From Dugong dugon (lineage: Eukaryota > Chordata > Mammalia > Sirenia > Dugongidae), in the NCBI GenBank assembly GCA_030035585.1, contig CM057477.1, positions 62,973,447 through 63,037,446 on the forward strand: a stretch of 64,000 nt of DNA. The letters run 5' to 3'. Under the pieces are notes generated by a model. That model did not search any database. It was not told where the DNA came from and worked only from the letters and a program-made list of their open reading frames with translations. Both the position numbers and the translations under genes were made by a program. Positions 34,689 to 46,880 of this stretch are shown here, in pieces (position 1 is the first letter of the stretch; the number at the start of each line of letters is the position of its first letter).

Positions 34689-35111
34689 TGTTATGAATTA
34701 AATTGCTTCCTCCCCACAATAAATATGTGTTGAAATCCTAACCCCTGTACCGGTAAAAATGACCCAGTTTGGAAATAGGGTTTTCTTTTGTTGTGTTAAT
34801 GAAGCCATTCCAGTGTAAGGTGGTTCCTAAATCTAATCACTCCTAAGTTATACAAAGAACAGAAAAGACACAAAGACACAGACAGGGAAAAAGACACCAA
34901 ATGAAGACAGACACGCATGGCATATTCATCTCCAAGCCCAGGAACCCCAATTACTGGCAGGTACTAGAAGCTGAAGTAGACAAAGAAGAACCTCCCCCGA
35001 GAACCATGCCCTGAATTCAGACTTCCAGCCTCCTGAACTGTGAGAAACTACGTTTCTATTCTTTAAAGCCACCCACTTGTGGTATTTTTTTTGCATTAGG
35101 TAACTAAGACT
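34689..35111 (+). mobile_element. MLT1-like LTR
   Basis: Begins near GTGTTATGAATTAAATTGCT and ends TGTGGTATTTTTTTTGCATT..TAACTAAGAC (cited as pieces). It is older than the MaLR group at 14418. Confidence 0.82.
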
Positions 35112-35607
35112 TTTGGTTAAATATTTCCTAACCTGTTTGAGATTGACATTTTGGGGTGGTGGAAACTACATGAAGAATTGTGATCTGCAATACCAACATC
35201 CCTTGCCGTACCACTTAAAGTAAACTAAGAACTGCATTTACAGTTTAGCCTAACATCATAACAACAGCCACCCAACTACTTAGTTCTGCAAACAGATAAG
35301 AAATGCAGAACTTATAGTAAATCTGGGAAACAGAACACCTTCCATGCAAACAAATACGTAGGAGCCAAATGAATCCTTCCTTAGAAATAGTCACTAAGAA
35401 CCCTGGTGTTTATAAAAAGAATCTGAAATTCAGGATAGTTAAAGTCAAGAATCCATGGCAAATTCAAAATAAATATATCCAATATGCAAAATTTGATGTA
35501 AGAATGATTGTATCATATCAAAGCATAGAAATACAGAGGAGGCCAAGGAATCAAAGACTAAACAAGTGCTGGAATCTTTCCAACATTCTTTCTAGTTGCT
35601 CAATTAA
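35112..35607. other. stretch without gene
   Basis: An 89-aa frame (35369-35638) runs into the next SINE. No domain is recognised. Confidence 0.35.
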
Positions 35608-35815
35608 GATGGAGTTCCTTCGTGGTGCAAATGGCTAACATGCTCTGCTGCCAACCAAGAGATTGGAGGTTTGAGTCCACACAGAGGTGCCTTGAAAGAA
35701 AGGCTTGGCAATCTACTTCCTAAAAATCAGCCATCAAAAACCCTGTGGAGAACAGCTCTACTCTGACACACATGGTGTTGTCATGAGTAGGGGCTGACTT
35801 GATGGTTTTTTGGTA
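35608..35815 (+). mobile_element. AfroSINE, form B
   Basis: Starts GGAGTTCCTTCGTGGTGC and ends GACTTGATGGTTTTTTGG. Complete but diverged. Confidence 0.9.
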
Positions 35816-35842
35816 TTTCTGAAAGTGCTCTCTTTCTCTTTT

Positions 35843-36290
35843 TAAAATTTTATTGTGGCAAAATATATATAGTGTAAAATTTGCATTTTAACTATTTTTA
35901 AGTGTACAATTCAATGACATTAATTTCACAGTGTTGCACAACCATCACCATAATCTATTTCCAAAACTATTTCATCACCCCAAACAGAAACTCAGTACCC
36001 TTTAAGCAATAATTCTCCATTCTTCTCTCCCTCCTGCCCCTGGTAACCACTAATAAACTTTGACGAATTCATGTGTCCATTCTAGATATTGCATATCAAC
36101 GAGATCATAAAGTATTTGTTCTTTTGTGCCGGACTTACTGCACTCAGCTAACATTTTCAAGGTTCATCCATGTTGCAGCATGTATTAGGACTTCATTTCT
36201 CTTTATGGCTGAATATTATTCCATTGTATGTACGTACCACATTTTGTTTATCCCTTTATCTGTTGATGGACACTGGAAGCTGTCTTCTGA
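35843..36290 (-). mobile_element. old L1 3' fragment, antisense
   Basis: CACAACCATCACCATAATCT, TCAAGGTTCATCCATGTTGC and CTGTTGATGGACACTGG are antisense L1 ORF2/3' UTR text of old families. Confidence 0.8.
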
Positions 36291-36370
36291 AAAGCTCCAA
36301 AACTGCTCTCAGCCGGGGAAGGAGAATCTTCTCTGCCAAATTCTGCAGTCTCAATGGAAGATTTAGGAGG

Positions 36371-36755
36371 TGTTGTGGATTGAATTGTGTCCTCCTAAAA
36401 TTTGTATTGAAGTCTTGTGGATGTGATCCTGTTTGGAAAGAGGGTTTTTCTTTTGTTCTGTTAATGAAGCCATATCAGTGTAGAGTGGGCCCTAAACTTA
36501 ACCATGTCTGAGTTATAAAAAGACCAGAATAGTTACAAAGACCTGCATGGGGAAAGATAGCATACGAAGACAAATACACACAGCAGATGCATCTATAAGC
36601 CCAGCAAATCGATAAAGAAGGACCTCCCTCTTGAGCCATACCCTGAATTTGGACTTCTAGCATCTCGAACTGCAAGAACATAAATTTCTGTTTTTAAAAT
36701 CCACCCACTTGTGGTATTTTTTTGTTTTGTTTTGTTAGCACTAAGTAACAAAGAT
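36371..36755 (+). mobile_element. MLT1-like solo LTR
   Basis: Begins TGTTGTGGATTGAATTGTGT. TSD GGAGG at 36366-36370 and 36756-36760. A (TTTTG)n run interrupts the conserved end. Confidence 0.87.
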
Positions 36756-37005
36756 GGAGGGGATGAAAACATGAGTGCCTCAATGACATTTGTTGACCAT
36801 ATGACTTTTGTACCTTAGGACAACTTTACATGTTCTTAGAAAGAGTGTCAAATAATGAAATTCTTTTATGTTTCACTTCTATTAACTCAAAATCTTTGGA
36901 ACCTATGAGGTTCCTTTCAGTAATTTCATGTAGCTGTTGTGTTTTTTAAACCACCACAATTTCTCCCAACAAAGGATAGCATAAAAAAGAGATAAACAAT
37001 CTAAT

Positions 37006-37892
37006 AACCAATATATATATAAAACTTCAACAACAACAGAAGGACAAACAACCCAGCCATAAAACGGGAAAAGGATTTGAATAGACATTTCACCAAAGAG
37101 GACATTCAAATGGCCACCAAACACATGAAAAGATGCTCAGTGTCGTTAGCCATCAGGAGAGATGCAAATCAAAACCACTGTGAGATACCACTTCACTTCC
37201 ACTAGGATAGATAAGATTAGAAAAACAGAAAATAACAACTGTTGGTGAGGATGTGGGGAAACTGGAACCCTTATCCATTGGGAATGCAAAATGGTATAGT
37301 CATTTTGGAAAACAGTGTGGCAGTTCCTCAAAAAACTAAAAATAGAACTACCATGTGACCCAACAATTCCATTCCTAGGTATATACCCAAAAGACTTGAA
37401 ATCAGAGACTCAGATTTGTACACCAATGTTCATTGTAGCACTACTCACATTAGCCAAAAGGTGGAAACAACCTAAATGCCCATCAACAGATGAATGGATC
37501 AACAAAATGCGGTACATACATACAATGGAATACTACTCAGCCAGTGGGAGAAATAAAGTATTGATACATGCTACAATATGGATGGAGCTTGAAGACATTA
37601 TGCTGACTGAAATAAGCCAATCTTCAAAGGACAAATACTGTATGACCTCACTTATATAAAAAGATAAGAAAAGGCAAATATATAGAAACCAAAGTTTTTC
37701 AGTGGTTACCAGGGGTGGGAGGAAGGGAAAAAGGGGGATTAATGGTGATGAAAAAAATCGAACTGATTAAGTTTAGGGTTGTATAACTGATTATTGTAAT
37801 TGCTGTTAATAAGTTATACACTTGTAAAAAGCTGAATTGGCAAAAGCTGTATGATAGTTACATTTACAACAATGACAAAAAAAAAAAAAAAA
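37006..37892 (+). mobile_element. old L1 3' end with ORF2 remnant
   Basis: The reading 37315-37659 (MWQFLKKLKIELPCDPTIPF, later CPSTDEWINKMRYIHTMEYY) is the ORF2 C-terminus. Upstream (37078-37310) the same domain continues in other frames with stops. The 3' UTR ends in an A run at 37877-37892. Much shorter than a full L1; not functional. Confidence 0.92.
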
Positions 37893-39330
37893 CAGAGAGA
37901 GAGAGAGTAGCTGCTGAGGCTGCTTAAGTACAACCAAACACCTCTTGGGATTTGGGTCCTTGGTTATTTGGAAGTTATTTTTGGCTAGGTTCTCTAGAGA
38001 AGCAAAACCAGTGAAGCATATATATATATATAAGAGAGAGAGAGAGAGAGATTTATATTAAGGAAATGGCTTATGTGGTTATAGAGGCTGGAAAGTCCCA
38101 AGTCCATGTAGGCTGGAGGCTTCTCCTGACTCACATAGCTGCAGGGGCTGACAAACCCAAGATCAGCAGGTAAGATGGCAAGCATTTGGATCACAGGATA
38201 CAGAGGCCTGTGAATCCCAAAATCAGCATGTAAGCTGCTAGCTCAAGCTGCTAGCTGCTAGCTGCTAGTCCCAAGAACTAGAGGCCAGATGCAGGATCCA
38301 AAGTGAGCAAAAGTCCATGAGCCTTGTCAGAAAGCCTACATATATTGGCTGCAGGCCACACCCCCAAGGAAAATTCCCTTTCAATGGATTGGCTGCTCAT
38401 AGCAGATCTCATCATGGAGGTGATCACATTATATCAGATCATTATGGAGATGATTACATCATTACGTAGCTACCAAACTACGTCATAACTGCCAAACCAC
38501 TGAGAATCATTGCCCAGCCGAGTTGACCAGAACCTTAACCATCACAGAAGTTTAGGGTCATGGTTTCATGGGACATCCAAGTTAATTGGCCTAATAGCAT
38601 GTTTAGTGCTTCTGTTCTGTCTCCTAGTTTGCTACCTAGTGCCTGGGGTCTTAAAAGTTTGCAAGTGGCTATCCAAGGCACAACAACTGGTCTCTATTCA
38701 CTTGGAGCAACAGACGAAGAATGAGAGTCAGGAATAGGAGGATGATATGGAATGTGTGGTTAATTGCCTCCAGGAACAACTACCTCCTTTGCTATAAGCC
38801 TAGAAGAACTGGATGGTGCCTGGCTACCATTACTGAACATCTTGATCAAAGATTCCATAGAAGAATCCTGATCAAAAAGGGGAAAATGCAGAACAGAATT
38901 TCAAATTCGCATGAACTCTAGATTTTCTGGAGCCATGGAGGATACATGAACCCCTGAAACTATTGCCCTGAGTTAATCTTTAAACCTCAAATAAAAAATA
39001 TCCCTAAAGTCTTCTTAAAACCAAACAATAGTTTAGCTTAACTAGTAAAAAATTCTGCCTTGGGCATTATGCTCTTTTAAGAACTATCTATATGGGATCA
39101 AATTGACAACAGCAACTTGAAAGATTAGATAGGAACCTTAAGAGACAATAAGCTTGTGTTAATGAGTGAGGAAGAACTTAGAAAAGGAGGGTGAGAATGG
39201 TTGCACAATTCAAGGAATGTAATCAATGTCATTAAATTGTACATGTAGAAACTATTAAATTGGTGTAAGTTTTTCTGTGTATATTCTCAACAACAACAAA
39301 ATAAAATTTAGGAAAAAAAAAGAAATAATA
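37893..39330 (+). mobile_element. L1 3' UTR fragment split by an LTR
   Basis: Joining 37893-37975 to 38547-39330 gives text related to the 3' UTR of the L1 at 5085 (GGGGTCTTAAAAGTTTGCAA, GGATGGTGCCTGGCTACCA, CAATGTCATTAAATTGTACA), ending A-rich. It looks like an older relative of that L1 group. Confidence 0.7.
37976..38546 (-). mobile_element. solo LTR, ERV-L/MLT2-like
   Basis: 571 bp with TSD GAAGT at 37971-37975 and 38547-38551. The first base pair of the end is changed (TA for TG). AGCTGCTAGCTGCTAGCTGC-type short tandem repeats sit near 38235-38270. Same family as the LTR at 19259. Confidence 0.9.
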
Positions 39331-39393
39331 TTATGCTTTTTTGTTAAACAAAAGAGAAGTTTGAGGTAAAAAGTAATTGAACTAACCCATCAT

Positions 39394-39714
39394 GGACTGC
39401 CAGAAGAATGAACAAATCAGTCTTAGAAGTACAACCAGAATGCTCCTTATAAGCAAGGACAGTGAGACTACAGCTCACTTACTTTGGACATGTCATCAGG
39501 AAAGACAAATCTCTAGAAAAGACACCATATTTGGTAAAGCAGAGGGTCAGCAAAAATGAGGAAAACCCTCAGTGAGATGTAGAGACACAATAGCCAAAAG
39601 AATGGACCCAAACATACCAACAATCACGAAGATGGTGCAGGACCTGGCAACATTTCATTGTTATACATAAGGTTGTCATGAGTGGGCGCTAACTCAGCAG
39701 CAACTAACAACAAC
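39394..39714 (+). mobile_element. RTE 3' fragment
   Basis: TSD AACCCATCAT at 39384-39393 and 39715-39724. Contains the GGACATGTCATCAGGAAAGA block and ends AACTAACAACAAC. Confidence 0.92.
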
Positions 39715-39724
39715 AACCCATCAT

Positions 39725-40727
39725 CTATTCCCAAATTTCTTCTCCCTTGCCTCCAACACTGGGTGGTGGGAATAGATGTGGTCATGTGACATAGTTCTGG
39801 CCAATGACATGTCAGCAGCAGTCTGCTGGAGCTTCTGGGAAATGTTTGGCTTTCCTGGTTAAACCAATGGATATGGTTGATACTGCCCCCATCTCCCTTC
39901 TTTCTGCCTTAAATTCACATCTGATGCCTAAAACAGAGGCAGCCATTTTGTGATGATGAGAAAAGGACCAGGAGATTTGCCAAGTTAGTGAGCCTGACAT
40001 CACTGAGACGCTGAACAAATCCTAGGCCACCTACCTCCAGGCTTTTTGCAGTGAGGAAAATAATCCACCATCTGATAAAACCATCATGAGGTGGGTTCTC
40101 TGCCATTCAGAGCCAGCTGTATTTACAACTGATATATGGTGATTCTCACAGCTTTTCCAGAAGAGAGACAGCTTTGTTGTGAGTTTCTTCCAATAATATA
40201 TAGCATTTAATTAAAAATAAAAGTATTTCTTAACCAGGAGTATCAGTCTAGAAATAGGCTGATATAGCTATCAACCTTAAAGCTATCAAGAACCAAATGA
40301 ATCCTTCTTTAGAACTAGAAATCTGACACAAAAGCAAAGTAAAATCAGCCTGTTCACTACTCAAATATTTGATTTATTGATTTACCACCAAGCCTAATAT
40401 AATTAATTCAGGGTTTCTAGAGTTTGATATATTGATTCATTTGGTTGTTAATCATATTGAAACTTCATATCAACTAATGGTATAAAAAATTCCTATTATA
40501 TAAAGATCAAGGAGCCCAGTAAAACTGTGCTTTCTCTCAGATTATAATAGAAATCTCATTATCTGTTTCATCTATTTAATATGTCTCTGTTCCATTTCAT
40601 AGAAGCAAAAATGCCATAGCACGAAGTGAAGCACAGGATTAAGGCAGTTTTCCAGGAACTTAGGGCAAAGGATGGAAAACGTGCCTCCTCTAAGTGTATC
40701 CGAGAAGGGAGCCCAGTCGGCCTTAGA
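39725..40727. other. stretch without gene
   Basis: 39775-40130 (GGTCATGTGACATAGTTCTG, then GGCAGCCATTTTGTG) resembles an old dispersed repeat that I cannot name. The rest is AT-rich and unassigned. Confidence 0.35.
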
Positions 40728-40863
40728 CTCATGCTTCCCAAAGTGTGGGTCAGGAACCAGCGGCATCAGATTGCTTGGGAGCTTGTTAGACATACAGAGT
40801 CTCAGGTTCCACTTTGGACCTACTGAGTCAGAATCTGCATTTTAGAGACATCTACAGGTGACT
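40728..40863 (-). mobile_element. MER5A-like hAT MITE
   Basis: CAAAGTGTGGGTCAGGAACC, GGCATCAGATTGCTTGGG and GAGTCAGAATCTGCATTTTA, in reverse relative to MER5A. Confidence 0.75.
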
Positions 40864-40868
40864 GTGCT

Positions 40869-42786
40869 GGGGCAATGATAGTTCAGTGGTAGAATTCTCA
40901 CCTCGTATAGTGGGGGCTTGTGTGTTGCTGCGATGCTGGAAGCTATGCCACTGGTATTCATATACCAGCAGGGTCACCCATGGTGGACAGGTTTCAGCAG
41001 AGCTTCCAGACAAGACAGACTAGGAAGAAGGACCCGGCAGTCTACTTCTGGAAAGAATTAGCCAGTGAAAACTTTATGAATAGCAGCAGAACACTGTCTG
41101 ATTGAATGCAGGAAGATAAGCCTCTTAGGTTGGAAGGCACTCAAAAGAGACTTGGGGGAAGAGCTGCCTCCTCTAAATAGAGTTGACCTTAATGACATGG
41201 ATGGAGTCAAGCTTTCGGGACCTTCATTTGCTGAGAAGCCACGACTCAAAATGAGAAGAAACAGCTGCAAACATCCATTAATAATCAGAATGTGGAATGT
41301 ATGAAGTGTGAATCTAGGAAAATTGGAAATCGTAAAAAATGGAATGGAATGCATAAACATCGATATCCTAGGCATTAGTGAACTGAAATGGACTAGTATT
41401 GGTCATTTTGAATTGGACAGTCACATGGTCTATTATGTTGGGAATGACAGCTTGAAGAGGAATGGTATTGCATTCATCCTCAAAAAGAACATTTCAAGAT
41501 CAATCTGAAGTACTATGCTGTCAGTGATAGGATAATATCCATACGCCTACAAGGAAGACCAGTTAATATGACTACTATTAAAATTTATCAACCAACCACG
41601 AAAGCCAAAGATGAAGAAATTGAAGATTTTTACCAGCTTCTGCAGTCTGAAATTGATCGAACATGCAATCAGGATGCATTGATAATTACTGGTGATTGGA
41701 ATGCAAAAGTTGGAAACGAAGAAGGATTGGTAGTTGGAAAATATGGCCTTGGTGAGAGAAACGATGCCAGAAATAGCATGATTGAATTTTGCAAGACCAA
41801 TGACTTCTTCATTGCACATACTTTTTGTACCAACATAAGCGGCGACTATGCACATGGACCTTGCCAGATGGAATACACAGGAATCAAATTGACTACATTT
41901 ATGGAAAGAGATGATGGAAAATCTCAATATCATCAGTCAGAACAAGGCCAGGGGCTGACTGTGGAACAGACCATCAATTACTCATATGCAAGTTCAAGTT
42001 GAAACTGAAGAAAATTAGAACGAGTCGACAAGAGGTAAAGTACGACCTTGAGTATATTCCACCTGAATTTAGAAATCATATCAAGAATAGATTTGATGCT
42101 TTGAACACTAATGACCAAAGACCAGATGAGTTGTGGAATGACATCAAGGACATCATACATGAAGAAAGCAAGAGGTCATTAAAAAGACAGGAGAGAAAGA
42201 AAAGACCAAAATGGATGTCAGAAGAGACTCTGAAACTTGCTCTTGAATGTCAAGTAGCTAAAGCAAAAGGAAAAAATGATGAAGTAAAAGAGCTGAACAG
42301 AAGATTTAAAAGGGCAGCTTGAGAAGACAAAGTAAAGTATTATAATGACATGTGCAAAGGCCTGGAGATAGAAAACCAAAAGAGAAGAACACTCAGCATT
42401 TCTCAAGCTGAAAGAACTGAAGAAAAAATTCAAGCCTCGAGTTGCAATACTGAAGGATTCCTCAGGGAAAATATTAAACGAGCCAGGAAGCATCAAAAGA
42501 CAGAACGTTCATTGGAAACGAGGATGGTGAGACTTTTTCTCACGTACTTTGGACATACTATCAGGAGGGACCAGTCCCTGGAGAAGAACATCATGCTTGG
42601 TGAAGTACAGGGTCAGTTAAAAAGAGGAAGACCCTCAACAAGATGGATTGACACAGTGGATGCAAAAATGGGCTCAAGTATAACAATGATTGTGAACATG
42701 GTACAGGACCGGGCAGTGTTTCCTTCTGTTGTACGTAGGGTCGCTATGAGTCGGAACTGACTGGACGGCACTTAAGTACAACAACA
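40869..42786 (+). mobile_element. RTE copy with tRNA-Gly-like head and no RT
   Basis: 40869-40903 is a tRNA-Gly-like head (GTTCAGTGGTAGAATTCTCA). From 40904 the RTE 5' end follows (GGGGGCTTGTGTGTTGCTG), then the endonuclease region and central region. Near 42502 the text jumps from GGAAGCATCAAAAG, upstream of the RT domain, to the 3' segment GGATGGTGAGACTTTTTCTC. About 1.3 kb including the whole RT is missing. The 3' tail is complete (TAAGTACAACAACAACAA). Confidence 0.88.
41290..42322 (+). pseudogene. RTE endonuclease-region remnant
   Basis: Open pieces 41308-41508, 41568-42002 and 41999-42322 carry the RTE APE-type endonuclease in shifted frames: NIDILGISELKW, KIYQPTTKAKDEEIEDFYQL, ALIITGDWNAKVGN, followed by the lysine/arginine-rich linker KRSLKRQERKKRPKWMSEET. 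The endonuclease would nick the target. The catalytic GDWN is present, but frameshifts near 41510 and 42000 break it, and the RT partner domain is deleted from this copy. Confidence 0.88.
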
Positions 42787-43412
42787 ACAAACAATTAATA
42801 CCCATTGTTTTGTGACATTGGTTGCCAACCCTGCGACGTATCAACACTCTCCCTTTCTCGACCTTGCATTCCCCATTACCAGTTTTCCTCTCCCCTCCTG
42901 CCTTCTAGTCCTTTCCCCTGGGCTGTTGTGCCCATTTAGCCTAGGTTTGTTTTATGGGCCTGTCTAATATTTGGCTAAAGGGTGAACCTCAGGAGTGACT
43001 TCAGTACTGAGTTAAAAGGATGTCTGGGGCCCATTCTCTCAGGGTTTCTCCAGTATCTATCAGACCAGTAAATCTGGTCTTTTTTTTTTTTTTTTTTTTT
43101 TGTGAGTTAAAAGTTTGTTCTACATTTTTGTCCAGTTCTGTCCAGGACCCTCTATTGTGATTCCTGTCAGAGCAGTCTGTGGTGGTAGCTGGGAACGATC
43201 TAGTTGTGCTGGACTCAGTCTGGTGGAGGCTGTGGTAGTTTTGATCCATTAGGTCTCTGGACTAATCTTTCCCTTGTGTTGTTTGTTTTCTTTATTCTCC
43301 CTTGCTCCAGATGGAGTGAGACAAGTAGAGTACCTTAGATGGCCACTCACAAGCTTTTAAAACTTTAGACTCTACTCACCAAAGTAGGATGTAGAACATT
43401 TTCTTTATCCTT
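42787..43412 (-). mobile_element. L1 3' UTR fragment, minus strand
   Basis: Reverse complement of most of the 3' UTR of the L1 at 5085 (12650-13260 equivalent). Contains a 22-T run near 43081-43102 where the related copies have 7-9. The terminal ~100 bp of the L1 are missing on the side abutting the RTE. Confidence 0.9.
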
Positions 43413-44579
43413 GACCTTCTTTTTGTCACAGCCACCTGGTGAATGTGGACAAGGATCCTCTGCTTCCAGAGCAGGACCTGAGGATCTGATCAGCAATGGG
43501 ATGGTCCATCCACAGATGGGAGCAGGTGGTAAAGAAGAAAAGAAAGAAGCCCGACAAGGCTTGGGGATGGCCTGTCTATCCCAGCCCTGTGATACTGCTG
43601 TTTTACCTGGCAAGGGTCAGCCTACTATAGAATCATTCTGTAAGGCTGTATTTCTCAAGCTGTGGGCTTCACATGTTTTCTCAGGGCCCTAGGCCTTTTT
43701 ATTTTTTGGTAATATTATGTTTTAGTTTCAATTATAATCTTAAAAATAATTAATATTATCAGAACCACATGGAACTCAGTATATCCATGCAATATTTGTA
43801 CTTCCAATGGATGTGCTACGCAGACAAAAAGTTTGCAGAAGTCTGAACAGAGGAAAGTGCTGAGAGAGTTTGTTCATTAAGCCCATGGTCAAAGTTTTAC
43901 ATTCAAAGACTCCACTTCGCTGCAGTTGGTACGTATTCCTCTTGTAAGCAGATCCCGTGGTTATATGTACCAGCTTGCAAAAATTCATTAGCCGCAAGCA
44001 GAATAGTAAATATACAGTGAGGCCTTTTCCTGTTCATTATTCAAGCAGTAATTGGATTCATTATCCATTTAATGCATATTACAATTGCGTTGTGATATTA
44101 ACTCTATCTTCAAGAGAACAAGACAGTTTTACAGAGCTACTTTTGAAATTTGATTTTCATGGATTGCTCACTGACACTGTTGCTTATGGATGATGTAGGA
44201 TTTTATTGAACTAGAAAACAAAGCCTTGAAAATGTTACTACTATCTTAAAAAGTATACTTAAGTGAGTAGGTATTAGTAATAGTATTATTGAAGTCACAT
44301 TGGGACTCTTGAAGTCACAAAAACAAAACGAAAAAATATGGAAAATGGACATGAGGCTGTGTCTGAAATTTAATTTCACCAAAATAACATTCTCTTTCTT
44401 ATTAAAATTGTTAATTTGAATATTTTTATTATTGAATATTTTTATTATTTTGGATTTACAGTTGCATAATAACTATAAACATAAGGAGCTTATATCTTGT
44501 TTTATGATTTAGCATAGTTAAGTAACATAATAACAAGTTCATAATGAAGGCTCATGATCATTATTTTCTTCTAAGAGAG
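43413..44579. other. stretch without gene
   Basis: A 93-aa frame (43411-43692) starts at an ATG just inside the L1 boundary and is hydrophilic at first. It has no domain and no supporting splice signals, so I do not call it. AT-rich beyond 43700. Confidence 0.4.
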
Positions 44580-45085
44580 GGTCATGGATTGAATTATGTC
44601 CCCCAAAAGATGTGTGTATCGATTTGACTGGGTCATGATTCCCAGTATTGTATGATTGTGTACCATTTTGTAATCTGATGTGATTTCCTTACGTGTTGTA
44701 AACTCTATCACTATGATGTAATGAGATGGATTAGTGGTAGTTATACTGATGAGGTCTACAAGATTGGATAGTGTCTTTAGCCAATCTCTTTTGAGATATA
44801 AAAGAGAGAAGGGTGCAGAGACACATGGGAACTTTATACCACCAAGAAAGCAGTGCCAGGAGCAGAGTGCATCATCTGGACCTGAGTTTCCTGCACAGAG
44901 AAACTCCCAGACCAAGGGAAGACTGATGACATGGACCTTCCTCCAGAGCCAGCGGAAAAAGCGTTCCCCTGGAGCTGACGCCCTGAATTTGGACTTGTAG
45001 CCTACTGGACTGTGAGAGAGTAAACTTCTCTTTGATAAAGCCATCCACTTGCGGTGTTTCTGTTATAGCAGCGCTAGATGACTAA
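44580..45085 (+). mobile_element. solo LTR, MaLR (ERVL-type)
   Basis: Starts GGTCATGGATTGAATTATGT. GAGAG at 44575-44579 recurs at 45086-45090 where the terminal CA is lost. TATA-like GATATAAAAGAGAG near 44796. Close to the LTR at 51304. Confidence 0.88.
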
Positions 45086-45103
45086 GAGAGCTATCAGTTA
45101 TTT

Positions 45104-45311
45104 GGAGGCCCTGGGTGGTGTAAAGAGTTAAGCGCTGGGCTACTAACTGAAAAGCTGGGGGTTCAAACCTACCCAGAGGTACCTCAGAAGAAAGACCTGG
45201 GGATCTACTTCTGAAAGGTCTCAGCTATTGAAAACACCATGGAGCACAGTTCTACTCTAACACACATGGGGTCGCCAAGAGTCTGAATCAACCTGACGGC
45301 ATCTGGTTGGT
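45104..45311 (+). mobile_element. AfroSINE, form B
   Basis: Complete: GGAGGCCCTGGGTGGTGTAA, box A-like AGAGTTAAGCGC, box B-like GGGTTCAAACC, and end CTGACGGCATCTGG. One of the better preserved copies. Confidence 0.93.
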
Positions 45312-45734
45312 CCATTATTTAAACTTGAGACACACTCCTGGAAGAGTGTTGCTTATCTGATGTTGCCCACTCGGGAACTAGAATCTAGACTGAATGGTCC
45401 TGTGAGTTCTACCCAGCACAGGTAGCTAGATGCCTTGAAAGGGATCTTTAATGGGGTATTTTACTGAGATAACAAAATGCATTGGCTAAAATAGCACACA
45501 CTATGGAGTAAGAACTGTTAGTTTATTTATATTCTGCCTTATTTCAAAAAGTACTTAGGTAGTTTTCAAATATAAATACAACAATGCAAGATAAAAGAAA
45601 AGTAAAATAGATAAGGGAAGTAGGGCAAAGGAAAATGAGTGTATGAAAGTCCAAGGGGGCCAGAGTGAGGTTAGTATACAAACTAATGTCCTTACATTGC
45701 TCTTAGAATGGCTGGCTCCGTATCTCTTGATAGG
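45312..45734. other. stretch without gene
   Basis: Nothing recognised. Confidence 0.4.
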
Positions 45735-46156
45735 TGTTATGGATTGAATTCTGTCCCCCCAAAATATATGTTGAGGTCTTAGTCCCTATACCTGTGAATG
45801 TAACCCTGTTTGGAAATAGCGTTTTTATTTTGTTATGTTATGTTAATGAGTGTGAGTCCTAAACCTAATTACTTCTGAGTGATGTCTTATAAAAAGAGCA
45901 GAATAGACACAGAGACACTCACACAGTAGGAGACATCATGTGAAACAGAAACAGATGCATCTATAAGCAGCCAAGGAATGCCCAGGGCTCCTGGCAGCCA
46001 CCAGAAACTAGGAGAAAGGCTAGTGGAAGTAATCCACATGGCGGACACCCTGATTTGGACTTTTAGCTCTGAGAACTATAAGAAAATCAATTTTTGTTCT
46101 TTAAACCCACCCACTTGTGATATTTTTTATTATGGCAGCACTAGGAAACTAAGATA
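45735..46156 (+). mobile_element. MLT1-like LTR
   Basis: Starts TGTTATGGATTGAATTCTGT. TGTTATGTTATGTTAATG is a short internal expansion. Ends GGAAACTAAGATA. Confidence 0.85.
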
Positions 46157-46166
46157 TAGATTACTG

Positions 46167-46594
46167 GTATGAATTGGATTGTGTCCCCCAAAAAGATATG
46201 TTGAAGTCCTAACCTCTGGTACCTGTGAACCTGATTTTGTTTACAAATAGGGTCTTTGAAGATGTCATCTGTTAAATTAACATGAAGTTATACAGTACTG
46301 GAGTAAGATGGGTGATAATCCAATCTGAGGGATGTTGTACAAAAGAAGACACACAAAGAGACAGAGGAAGAATGGCCATGTCAAGATGCATCTACAAGCC
46401 AAGGAATGCCTGAGGCTACCAGAAAATGAAACACAAGAAAGAATCTTTCCCTAGAACTTTTGGAGAGGGCACAGCCCTGCTGACACGTTGATCTGGACTT
46501 CCAGCCTCCAGAACTGTGAAATAATCAATTTCTGTTATTATAAGTCATCCACTTTGTGGTACTTTGTTATGGAAGCCCTGGGGAGCCAATACAG
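46167..46594 (+). mobile_element. MLT1-like LTR, second in series
   Basis: Starts near TATGAATTGGATTGTGTCC, 10 bp after the previous LTR and in the same direction. It is clearly different in sequence, so it is not a duplicate of the previous one. Ends AGCCAATACAG. Confidence 0.82.
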
Positions 46595-46599
46595 TTATA

Positions 46600-46695
46600 T
46601 AAGAGCCAGGCTGATCTTGTTAACCCGCATATCTCTAGCATTTTTTACAGAGCCTGGTACATTGTAGGTATTCAACAAATGAATGAATCAATCAA
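46600..46695 (+). repeat. L2/MIR-type 3' end
   Basis: GCCTGGTACATTGTAGGTAT followed by TCAACAAATGAATGAATC. Confidence 0.55.
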
Positions 46696-46812
46696 TGGAT
46701 GAAATGTGTGGGTCATAAAAGGAAGAGGTAAAACAATGAGTTACAAAGTAAGACAGAAATAAATCAGTTGTTCAGCAGATGCATAACTATATTTGAAACT
46801 GAGAGGGAAATT

Positions 46813-46880
46813 TGTTCACCATGGGTAACTGTAGGTACAAATTTTTCTATGCAGTTAACTTAGGAATAAATATATTTTAG
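46813..46880 (+). repeat. source arm of a short inverted repeat
   Basis: Contains GTAGGTACAAATTTTTCTAT and GCAGTTAACTTAGGAATAAA, whose reverse complement occurs at 47599-47667 inside the neighbouring RTE. Confidence 0.9.

Noticed and set aside
43411..43692. 93-aa plus-strand frame
   Set aside because: It begins at an L1 boundary, lacks a domain and has no supporting regulatory sequence; length is within chance.
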